Part shown: in pieces, positions 55,067 through 64,000 of the stretch
Layout of the letters: each line of letters begins with the position of its first letter
How positions within the stretch are numbered: the first letter of the stretch is position 1
Source of the DNA: Branchiostoma floridae
Taxonomy: Eukaryota; Chordata; Leptocardii; Amphioxiformes; Branchiostomatidae
Length of the DNA: 64,000 nt
Reading direction: 5' to 3'
NCBI RefSeq assembly: GCF_000003815.2
Contig: NC_049982.1
Location: 30,912,407 to 30,976,406 of the forward strand
The notes under the pieces: model-generated
Told to the model about the DNA's origin: nothing
Database searches by the model: none
The model's input: the letters and a program-made list of their open reading frames with translations, nothing else
Position numbers and translations under genes: made by a program

Positions 55067-56431
55067 AAAAACAACCCACTCCATTCGATTTAAAGCTCGT
55101 ATCGAAGACATATCAACTGATAGCCGTGTGACTTCCGGTTCTCGTTAGCGAAATCTTTAAAATAGATCCGGACATGTATACAGTTACTGTTTAGTCCTCT
55201 TTTACTCAAGTGGCAATCTTGGAAAGTAATTGTTTAAACAGGCACGTAACACAATCGGCGTATTGAAAAAATTGAAAAAGGAAACACCTTAACAGTACAA
55301 TCGCACGGCCACTTGTTTTACAAAGTGGGTGGGGGATACGTCACCCGTGTCTTTGTGCACCAGTCAACAAAGACCGACTGAGGGCCATCCTTAGCGACGG
55401 AAGTAAATAGTTTAAGATGACTTGTTGATTGTAATTGGATTTCCTTGTCTTTAGCGCGAGCAGGTAATCTTTTGTGAAGAGATCTACCCGAGATAGGGGA
55501 AGAACGAGTGGTATTTTCTGAATGTAACTAACTTTTACTTAGTATGATAGTGTGAATTTCTTGATACAGAATCAAACCTACATGAGAATACTTGGCCATA
55601 CAAATTACATTGCAGGCCCTTGAGTCTTTTGGTTTATAACAAACTGGAATGGAAGTTTATGAAATGTAATAATCTTGTTATGGGGAACCATACACATTAT
55701 ATTAATTGAGTTACAGGGTAATCTAGTTATAAACAGTGTAGTCAGTGTTAAATGATATCCCCCTTGTATCTCGTGAGCACTAATGGGCCGTAAGATGTCT
55801 AGAACAGCTTTGTATCAAGGTAACAATACGGCCAGTTATACAATATATCAGTTGTGCTTCAGATTTTTCTAATTATAACTAAGTACGTGTCGTTTGTCAC
55901 TGTTCACCGAAGGGTAAATCCGCTGTCTTCTCATCTACATAAAAAAAAGACAGAGACATCCTGAGAGAGTTCAGAAGACACGCTCGTGACATCTCGGCGG
56001 TGTCAAAAAGGAATGCCTTTAATTGATGTGTGTCCGGGTTTCTCTGATCATGCCAAAGTTACGTGGCATTTCTCACTGTTCACAGACGGATGTCTCCGTT
56101 GTCTTAAATGTATATGACTGGTTTAATCTTAAATTAATTTTTTTTTATAGATTCAAACACACTGACATTGGCATGGTAGCCTCACGGCTGAATTGCGACA
56201 TGTCATAACAAACGGTTACCATCATGATATCATAACAGTGGTTAAAATCGAAGATTATAAATCATTGCAAAGACACAGATCTTAAGAAACGTTGCAGACA
56301 GGAAGATTAAAACAGTATTGGGATAAAATATTTAAAACAGTATTTACTTAGAACAGTTATATCACAGTAATAAGTTGTCTTCTCATCTACATAGAGTTCT
56401 GAGACGTTTTAAAAACCAAGCTTTGGACTAC

Positions 56432-56581
56432 CCTCCATAGCAGGCTCTCTTGGGCCTTTTTCCGTCTTCTACGGGGCTAATGGATAAGAACCTAGTACAA
56501 AAAGGAAATGTGCAAGAAAAGTGTACTATGAGCAAAAAAAAAAGCCAGAAAAAAAGGCCCCAGAGAGTCTGCTATGGAGGC
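56432..56581. mobile_element. Small MITE (CCTCCATAGCAGGCTCTC ends)
   Basis: CCCTCCATAGCAGGCTCTCTTGGGCC inverted as GGCCCCAGAGAGTCTGCTATGGAGG, about 150 bp. Confidence 0.7.
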
Positions 56582-56749
56582 TAGCTTTAGACACACAAAA
56601 TGTAGTCCCGTAGCCTTTGAGGTCTTATTTTGCTATCCATAATGTTCAGGACATGACATTTAGACGTGGGGCACATTATATATTTTTTAAATCTTTTTAC
56701 CACCTTGTATCTCTCAAAACCAATTTCTCAATGACGCAAACGGAGTACT

Positions 56750-56940
56750 TTCTCTCCAAGCAGAGATTAGGGCCCGACAGTTTTTTTTTTGGTCATTTCT
56801 ATCGGGCTTTCTATTTTGTACTATTTTCTTAAAGCTTGATGTCTAGCGGCCATCAACAAAACGGTACGGAATAGAAAGCCCTACAAAAAACGCAGAAAAA
56901 CTTCAAGAAACAGCCGGAGCATTACCTCTGCTTGGAGAGT
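56750..56940. mobile_element. Small MITE (CTCTCCAAGCAGAG ends), copy 2
   Basis: TTCTCTCCAAGCAGAGATTA to TTACCTCTGCTTGGAGAG. Shares ends with 30630-30769. Confidence 0.6.
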
Positions 56941-57165
56941 GCGGAATTTCTGAATCGAATCCATAACCTCTAGTCAGTTGGCCACTCGGCGCCAATATCA
57001 TAACAAACATATGGGGCTATCTTCGTAGTTCTGCCTTAGGTTGTTCTGATTCTGACCAATTTACGTGTCGTTTGTGACTTACCATAGACTTCTCTAGGTA
57101 TTTCTCTAGCTCTTCTTTATAACAAGGCGACAAAATCCTGACTTTCCTGACTGAATATTCATAGC

Positions 57166-57413
57166 ATCGCGTGTAGCGTTCGACTCGGAATCTAGAGGTC
57201 CGAGTTCGACACCCGCCGTTCCCCCGACGTTGTGCCCTTGGGAAAGGCCGGCACTTTACACGACCTTCCTCACTTTACCAACGTGTAAAAATGGGTTTCT
57301 GAATTCGGTCGGGGAGGTAAAAGAAAGACTACCTTTACCTTCCGTCTGTACTGTGTACGTATGTGGCACTGTTAATATAAGTTTCTAACTTGATTGCTGT
57401 GCCACATTGACGG
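57166..57413 (+). mobile_element. tRNA-derived SINE
   Basis: GTAGCGTTCGACTCGG, then GAGGTCCGAGTTCGACACCC (B box). Then CCCCGACGTTGTGCCCTTGG, a TTTACACGACCTTCCTCACT segment and a GGTCGGGGAGGT tract. Near-complete plus-strand counterpart of 39637-39898. Confidence 0.7.
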
Positions 57414-59182
57414 AAAAAAATCCTAAGTCACTAAGGGTTTCACCGTATAACGCAATCCACCGTCCAGATTTCACAACTTTCACCCAGGTCTACCCAATTT
57501 CCTATACGTCAACTGTGAGCAACAACAAAACTGGATGAATCCGGACCAAGCTGGAGATGAGTATACGACGATCATGGGAGGATGCTGACTGTCAACCGGT
57601 AATTTGAAAATTCAAAAACTTTCTTCCGTTACAATGACGTCAGGAAACTTTTTACGTCATGGATATGGATTAGGGTTAGGTCCCCCTTAGGACCACCCCT
57701 GTGGACATATAACACACCCTTTCCGACTACTTTCTCTTTTAGGGTTAGGGAAAAGCCTTGGATGCCGTGAAATTTCCTTGTCCTAGATTTTTAGTTACCA
57801 AGTTCCGGTTCGTGAGTCATGAACGGAAAAAAGACAAGGAAAAAAGAACAAGCGCGAGCTATCTCTTGAGTTCACTTGACATACCTCTAAGATTTGATTT
57901 TTAAAAAAAAGACGATTTCTCTTTAAAAAAAGCATTTGTACAAATCTGAACACATAGAAGAACTTAGAGAAAAAAACTAGCACAAGATAACCCCCAAAGC
58001 TCGGCAAATTTCTCTCTTGTACACTCACGAACTTAATTGACCCCGACGGAGCGTGAAATGGACGATAATGAAACTACTTCCTGTGACTTCCGACTTCCCT
58101 GTCTATGGACATCCGGTGTGACGTCAGGGTCATTGAGGCGGGGAATCCCCCTCCAACCGTCGAAACTGCTACGATCTTTGAACCCGAAAAGCAAACGATA
58201 CTACGTTCCCAAGGGTATCAATGGTTTACATAATCTGTGCACTGTTTGCTGAACTTTAAATAGGTTGTTGAAATCTACTCCAAAATGTTTACTTTTGTGC
58301 TTTTCTTTAGCAAGCATACGCGTGGGTTGAAACGTTGCGAATACGGCGTTCTTTTAATAGTTTTAAACTCGACTGTTGCGATTCCATGGGAGATGCCAAT
58401 ATACAATAGTTTAACTCCCATGGCGCGTGCATTCTTTTCTGGCCTCAAATTCAAAAAGAGTCACTCTCTCCCGAACAACGTTTAAAATTCAAAGCCCAGT
58501 TTTTCCCGATTAAAATGCTTAAAAACGAGGAACCAAATAAGGCATTTCTTCGAGATAGTTGTGAGTAATTGAGATTGGCACGTCACAGATAATAAGCTAT
58601 TGTCTAATATTGATCCCCGTATAAATGACTACATTCATTAACACATAATTGAGGACCTGACTAACGCACTGTCTCGTCTATTGTCTGAAAGACAAACTCT
58701 CCAAAAAAAAACGTCTTTCACGTGAATCAACGGTGAATACACCTTTAGTCACAATTTGGAACAACTATCCTTGTTTACCAAACAAACACTTGCGTAAACT
58801 CTCCAGCAAAAACTAAGACTCTTAAAAATGTCGAGAAATGTCTTTAAAAGGACGCCTAAACAAACTCGACATCTGGAATGCCGCCGACGGTTTGTAACCT
58901 AATTCCTTTGGAGCACGTAAACGAAATGCCCAGGGGGGGATTTGGGAAAGTTACCACAGCTTGTCCCAACCCGCAGAACAGTATTTAGGTGCGATACAGG
59001 GTTTTTCCCCATGCTGGTATTTCTTACAATGCACTCCTTATACCAGAAGGCGTTTGGAAAGGGATTAGATATAATTCCCGGCATATGTTTCGTCGCAAGC
59101 CCCGCCCCCGGATTTTGCGGCGAGTGGTATGATCCCGAAGACTTCGCCGGAAACCCCTTCCGGGTTGTCTGGTGGCGGGAGA

Positions 59183-59278
59183 TGACGTAATGGCCTCATA
59201 CGTAAGTGAGGGTGAGCTAAGCTTTTGGATACATCACTTGGGGGTTTGTTCTATTCATAGACCCCGAGGATAAAAAGG
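59183..59278 (+). promoter_or_regulatory. Promoter of cytokine gene 2
   Basis: TGACGTAA (ATF/CRE-like, 59183-59190) and a TATA-like GATAAAAAGG (59269-59278) precede the first exon. A kB-like GGAAACCCC (reverse GGGGTTTCC) lies near 59150. Start of transcription is expected near 59300. The sites are sequence matches only. Confidence 0.45.
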
Positions 59279-59287
59279 GGGGACACC

Positions 59288-59459
59288 ATGAGCCGTTTTC
59301 AGACACAACCCGACCGGGGCAACGAGACAACAACTACCTGCACCGAACAGATAAGAAAACTTCAACGGACTACCCTCTACATAACACCGCCGAAGAAATA
59401 TCAAGATGAAGACCGCAACGTTCAACAACTTTTACTCCACTGCATCATCAAACTGTAAG
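59288..59459 (+). other. Possible upstream ORF in cytokine 2 leader
   Basis: An ATG at 59288 (MSRFQTQ...) opens an out-of-frame ORF that overlaps the ATG at 59406. If transcription starts upstream of 59288 it could limit translation from 59406. If it starts near 59300 it is irrelevant. Confidence 0.3.
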
Positions 59460-62361
59460 TATAGTTAGTGTTTCTTTTTCTTTTCTTTTCATGTTACAAT
59501 GTGTTACACAATTACATTTAGGTCAGATCAATTAAAATCCCAAGGACGATTTATAGCATGCACTGCAGTGTCTTTTTAGTGGCACAAACGCTTGTAAAGA
59601 GAGTGCTCTAAAAGGGACCCTTTTAAATCTTCTGTGTGTGGTTCTGTCGAAGATTTAAGGGTAACAAGACTTGTCTTTCCAGACAATAGCTCTTTTCTTG
59701 ACAGCTACAGCAAGCGTTAACGAGCCAGTAAAGGAAAGTGATATGCGTGGCGTGTGGAGAGAGTGCGGCCTTGTGAAACGCACCTGCTATGTACAAGTTG
59801 TGCCGGCTACATATTTCTTACCATCGGCGTTTGTTTGAAAAAAAAAAAAAAACTCTCTATCTTTCAAACGTTTTGTGTTCTTAAACTTAAAGTTTCTTTG
59901 CTGAAACTGTAACGTATTTTTCTTTTCTTTTCCCGACTAGATTTCAGAGCAATGAAGATATGCACCGTGCTGCTACTGGTGGGGTTTCTCGGGACCTCGG
60001 CCACCCCCATCCCGACGACTTCTTCCCCCGGCTTCCCTCAAGAAAGCCCGTTCGATGTTCTCATGAACGACCGAAGCATCGCTGACAGACTGTACAGAAA
60101 AGCTGACGCAGCCTACACCACTTTCGTAAGTGTAATATAGTATTGTATAGTATTGTATTGTATTGTTGAGGGCATGTATATATGTGTGCATGTGCAGGAA
60201 TTTCCCCGGGAATTCCAACATATCGTGAACGTCCGGTTGCTTGTCCAACAATCGCCCACGTGTTTGTCTGAAACCACTACAAAAACTGCTCTGTAATGCA
60301 CTACCTGTGCGAGGGTCATCGCTTGTTACAACATGTAACATACACGCCTGCTTGAGCCAATTCGAAAGTCTTACAAGATGCAAAGGCTAGCCTTCCAAGA
60401 ATCCCCTGAACACCGCTCCAGGCGTCTTCTGATTGGATAATCGCTTCCTTGGTGCAGTGACGTAGAAGTAACCTTTGGTCGTGCAGACGACGCGCAACTA
60501 GAGAGACTGTTTCTGTTCCATGGCTGACTACTAGCGTGACTGAAAATGTATCGTTTTTCTTCTGTTTGTAGATTCAGGACGAATTTGACGGGAACTCTGG
60601 ATACTGTGCGGAACAGATCACCTGGGACGAGCTCATAAGTGTCCGAATGACCCCCCTGGAGTGGAGAAACCTCGGGGTAGGTACATAGAAATGTCTTGTA
60701 CTTCCACATTCTTGTATTACAGTATGATTAATTGAGCGGAGCTACTTTTTATAGAAGATCAGAAGAATGGGGATGCGTTGTCCATTGTTTAGCACAGTCG
60801 AGGACAACATGTGACACCCGTACATAATAGTTATCGTTGTATGCAGGATGAATAGTATGAATTTTGGCGTGAAACATGCAAACGTGACCAGAATAACGTA
60901 TTAGCTAGCCTGGAGGCCAGACTATTTCTATTGCGAACTTCTCGTCTCTTATGGCCAACACCCCCTCCCAAAAAGTTTTTCACATGTCTTATGTGAAGGA
61001 GGAGGGGGAATGGTGTTTGTACGAAATTTCCTTGGGAGTATGTTAGCCCTGGAGCCGAGGAGCTAGCACTGTAAGTGCCGGTAACAGCAGACTGGCTTCT
61101 AGGCTAAGTGTCACGGAGTTACTGCGCCTGCAGTGTGTCAAGGAACTCACCTCGCGGTAACAGAATCCAAATGTGTCAGGAACCACCGAGTTCCGGTCCG
61201 TGAGAACACACAGAGAAAGATTACACGCATACAGGAAACTTTCAACATTCGCCAGGACTTCCGACCCTCAGATAAGCATTACAAAAACTCAACCGACGTT
61301 AGAGTCTCTTTGAAAGTGCGAAAGAAAAATATTTCAACAGCTCACTCCGACCACTTCCTACCGATCCCAAGAGATTAAAACGATTTGTATATTTGGAGAA
61401 ACCCCAAGGAAAACTTCCTTTCAGTTTGGCTGGCGGATTGTTCTAGCTCGCAAGGTATACAAGCTAAGGTTTTTAGCATATGTGTTTAGTTAGTATATCT
61501 TGGTATACATAGCATACGTTAAAATTCTAAAACAGTAATAAACTGTTCATTATTTTGTTGCTTCTGCCACTGAGCATGCGTAACTAACGATTTCTCTTGT
61601 TTACAGGACGAGGAGCGTATGCAGCGCATGCGCAGTGACCTGCAGATTTTCGGACAGTACTTGGAAGAGGTCAAGTTGGACGAACTGGACAAGGAGGGAC
61701 ACACGGACACCGCTGACAAAGTGGACGAAACCATTCACCAGCTCAGCACACTGATGACAGCCATAGACGTTACGGTAAGACTAAGAGAACTTACCTATTA
61801 CATTGAGAAACTAGAAAGGCAAGTTTTCCATAAAATGCAGAATGTTTTTCTTAATATTAGGCTTCTTGGTTTTTGGACCAAGTCATTATCAACATACATA
61901 ATCATATGTTACCATAAAGCTCACCCATAGTATTGTGTGCTAGAAAAATCTTAAACTCATTCTATAGTATTGTGTGCTAGAAAAATCGTAAGATCATCCT
62001 ATAGTTTTGTGTTCTGGAAAAATCTGCCCTAAGCTGTGATTGGCTACTGACAGAAGAAGAAAGAACGCACCGCAGAAACAATAACCTACCGGGGTAACAT
62101 TTGTGGTAGTCCGTCATCATTGTGACTCTTGTTACTTTTTTCATGTCTTTAATCCTTATGGTTTTCTTTTTCTTTCCTCAGAACAACGTCTTGGGTTTCT
62201 CATCTCCAACTGGCACCGCCGAAATTCAAAACATCCAGTTCCGGGACCCCTTCAGCGAGTTCGCCCGCTCCATCCGCGACTGTGTCGTTCTACGAGACTT
62301 CAGGGTCCTCGTACAGAGAGTGCACCGGGACTTCACACTACTCAGCCAAAAGTACCAATAG
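59406..62361 (+). CDS. Secreted IL-6/CNTF-family-like four-helix cytokine 2
   Basis: Exons: 59406-59454, 59941-60125, 60572-60676, 61607-61774, 62182-62361; 228 residues. Exon 1 ends in phase 1 and the other introns are phase 0, as in IL-6, G-CSF and cytokine gene 1. The frame from 59406 gives a 20-residue extension (MKTATFNNFYSTASSN-YFRA) before MKICTVLLLVGFLGTSATP, a signal peptide. Translation may instead start at the ATG at 59952 (208 residues). Helix A: IADRLYRKADAAYTTFIQDEF. Exon 3: A-B loop with ITWDELISVRMTPLEW. Exon 4: helices B (EERMQRMRSDLQIFGQYLEE) and C (TADKVDETIHQLSTLMTAID). Exon 5: helix D (FARSIRDCVVLRDFRVLVQR). Two mature cysteines (GYCAE, IRDCVV). Same exon plan and strand as gene 1, 12.7 kb away: a diverged tandem pair. 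Acts extracellularly, presumably on a gp130/JAK-STAT-type receptor (inference). Confidence 0.7.
61930..62030. repeat. ~39-bp triple repeat in last intron of cytokine 2
   Basis: CATAGTATTGTGTGCTAGAAAAATC occurs three times with small changes (61928, 61967, 62003). Confidence 0.8.
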
Positions 62362-63176
62362 AATACCTCCTAGAAATCACGTGGTCTTCACGTGGCTTTC
62401 TTATAGAAATCACGTGATCGTCGCGTGACACGACGTATGCTTCGAAAGCATTAACGTAGTCATTCCGTCCTTTTTTTATTTATTTCTGGTATCCAGTCAG
62501 GATTCAGAAAAAAAGTTGGCTCAATATATGAGCTGGTAAGCTTAAATTATTGTTGGAAACATAAAATGAGTCCAATACTGGTTTGCTAGCGTATTGTGTC
62601 AACTGTAATGTGCAATATTACTTATTAGGAGCGTATACATTCCAGTGAAAATTATATTCCTATAGACCCTTCGGTGAACATGAAAATTTATACGATATGA
62701 ATAAGAAATATTCTATGTCATGCGAATGTGAGAAATATTTTGATATCAAGTTCAGACAGTTTGTTAACTTATTTATTTATCTATCTATTTATTTATGTTA
62801 CTTGTGTGGTCATATTATAACTTATGGTGAGCTAATTTATGGTGACTAGGGACCATAGTACCTTCTTGTTTCTTAATTTATTTGAGATATTTATTATAAG
62901 GCTATAATACTTTGTTGACAAACCAGCGAAGATTATATTCGCTGTTATATTGTGTGGATCTATCTTTTATATGTTTCAGAGAGTTTCTATCTATTTATAT
63001 CTATTTATAAGTTTGTAATGTTCAAACTTTTTATGTGTTGTCGGGACCATATGAAATGAAAGATTTATACTATTTATGACATGTTTTATTTATGAATCTG
63101 GGTACGAATTTTATAAACGAAGTTAATAATTTATTGACAAATATGCTGCTGTTATAAGACAAGTTCGATTAATAAA
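62362..63176 (+). promoter_or_regulatory. AU-rich 3' UTR with poly(A) signal of cytokine 2
   Basis: More than ten ATTTA pentamers lie between 62765 and 63135, including overlapping ATTTATTTA at 62770 and 62788. The poly(A) signal AATAAA is at 63171-63176. Clustered ATTTA elements destabilise mRNAs of many cytokines. Inverted GAAATCACGTG copies at 62373-62417 lie just after the stop codon. Confidence 0.65.
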
Positions 63177-63561
63177 ATTGAACACGTCACTTATACATTT
63201 TGTTCTTTGTTGTTATTTTTCACCCAAACATTGCCTGGTAACCACTCACCACGGGTCGCCTTAGGTGAAACTTAAGCTTATGGGCTCAAGATAACAATAT
63301 TGCATAAGAGCAAATTTGAAGAACATATTGTTTGGTACACCATACTCTATGTGTTTGGTCATCTGTTTAACCTTGATCACATGAATTTTATAATGAAGGC
63401 AATTTAAAAAAAAAAAAAAACTTTTGTTTTTGTTTTTTCATTCGCACGCTCACATCATGACTGTGTTTACACAATATCTCACTAGCTGGGGTTAATGACC
63501 CATTCTCCGAGACGGCTCAATAACTGTACATATAGGGTTGGCCACTTGGAGTGCTATATTA

Positions 63562-64000
63562 GGCCACAGCAAGTAAATTTTATGGATGACATCAGCGCGC
63601 GCTTTAGTTTTCGCCTGATTCCAGAAAAAAAACAATGTTTTTTTTTCTTCTGCAAGGATGGTCAACATGACGATAAAGTATCAAAATGAGCAAATATATT
63701 GTGTTGTAGCCTAATAATTGTACTTGTAGAAGTGACACTTGCGAGGTACCCAGGACTGTAGTTCTGAGTGAAGCTATGAGTGTGGTTACCAACTTTGTTG
63801 GTGATGTCAGTCTACCACACTAATGTCACTTTTACCACACCAGTACATGTCTTGAATACAGGAATGAATGCCTTGTTGGCTCTGATACCATGTTTTGTCC
63901 CTTTAATTCGTTTTACAACAGTCTTCACAACTTTATGGTGACTATTTTCTAAAATGTAGCCATCTTGTTTTTTCTTCACCTATCTTGTTTTTTTTTTTCG
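63562..64000. mobile_element. PIF/Harbinger-like MITE, copy 3, cut by window end
   Basis: GGCCACAGCAAGTAAATTTTATGGATGACATC after TTA (63559-63561). It shares GTAGAAGTGACAC and GATACCATGTTTTGTCCC with copies 1 and 2. Its right end is outside the window. Confidence 0.75.

Larger units (their letters stand above)
47395..59170. other. 12-kb interval between the two cytokine genes
   Basis: No gene can be supported with confidence. The interval contains SINEs, MITEs, a 38-bp tandem repeat, GA-rich repeats and duplicated TATA-bearing segments. Two open stretches look mildly exon-like (51775-51972, 52153-52377) but lack recognisable motifs. The long frame at 47908-48378 has no domain features. Confidence 0.5.

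Noticed and set aside
57664..57755. TTAGGG-like telomeric motif
   Set aside because: Only two short TTAGGGTTAGG occurrences; too short to be an interstitial telomere.
58942..59190. 82-codon ORF upstream of cytokine 2
   Set aside because: It overlaps the putative promoter elements and shows no signal or domain; judged chance.

Overview
The window looks like draft-quality genomic DNA from an invertebrate deuterostome, most likely a lancelet (Branchiostoma). This is an inference from several signs: spliced genes with mostly short exons, strong domain shuffling, hevein-like and WSC-like modules mixed with kringle, sushi and Frizzled modules, very dense MITE and tRNA-SINE content, and N-filled scaffold gaps at 1427-1526, 4615-4714, 6413-6512, 14895-15130 and 40494-41100. 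No prokaryotic, organellar or viral genes were seen.

Four multi-exon genes can be rebuilt by hand, all on the + strand. (1) 2245-10769 is a type II Golgi sulfotransferase of the HNK-1/chondroitin (CHST8-14) family in six exons; exon 3 carries a one-base frameshift in a T run. (2) 18305-37144 is a 16-exon, 1250-residue chimera. It has a signal peptide, then WSC-like, hevein-like, C-type lectin, F5/8C, Frizzled-CRD, kringle and sushi modules, then a complete Cys-loop ligand-gated ion channel with M1-M4. Every splice junction is phase-compatible and every module junction is phase 1. (3) 43088-46712 and (4) 59406-62361 are two small secreted proteins. Each has five exons with intron phases 1,0,0,0 and predicted helices placed as in the IL-6/G-CSF/CNTF class of four-helix cytokines. 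Gene 4 has a TATA-like promoter and a 3' UTR full of ATTTA motifs, typical of short-lived cytokine mRNAs.

The rest is mobile or simple sequence: a mariner element split by a gap, a PIF/Harbinger-like MITE family (three copies), hAT-like, pogo-like and TTAA-flanked MITEs, a ~350-bp MITE family (three copies, all inside introns of the chimeric receptor), tRNA-derived SINEs, minisatellites and microsatellites. One MITE-like inverted repeat supplies the acceptor and first ~15 codons of a channel exon.

How the genes may work together is inference only. The sulfotransferase would modify glycans; the receptor carries several glycan- or protein-binding modules fused to an ion pore; the cytokine pair would signal through gp130-like receptors encoded elsewhere. 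The most interesting content is the lectin/Frizzled/kringle-LGIC fusion and the tandem IL-6-type cytokines.
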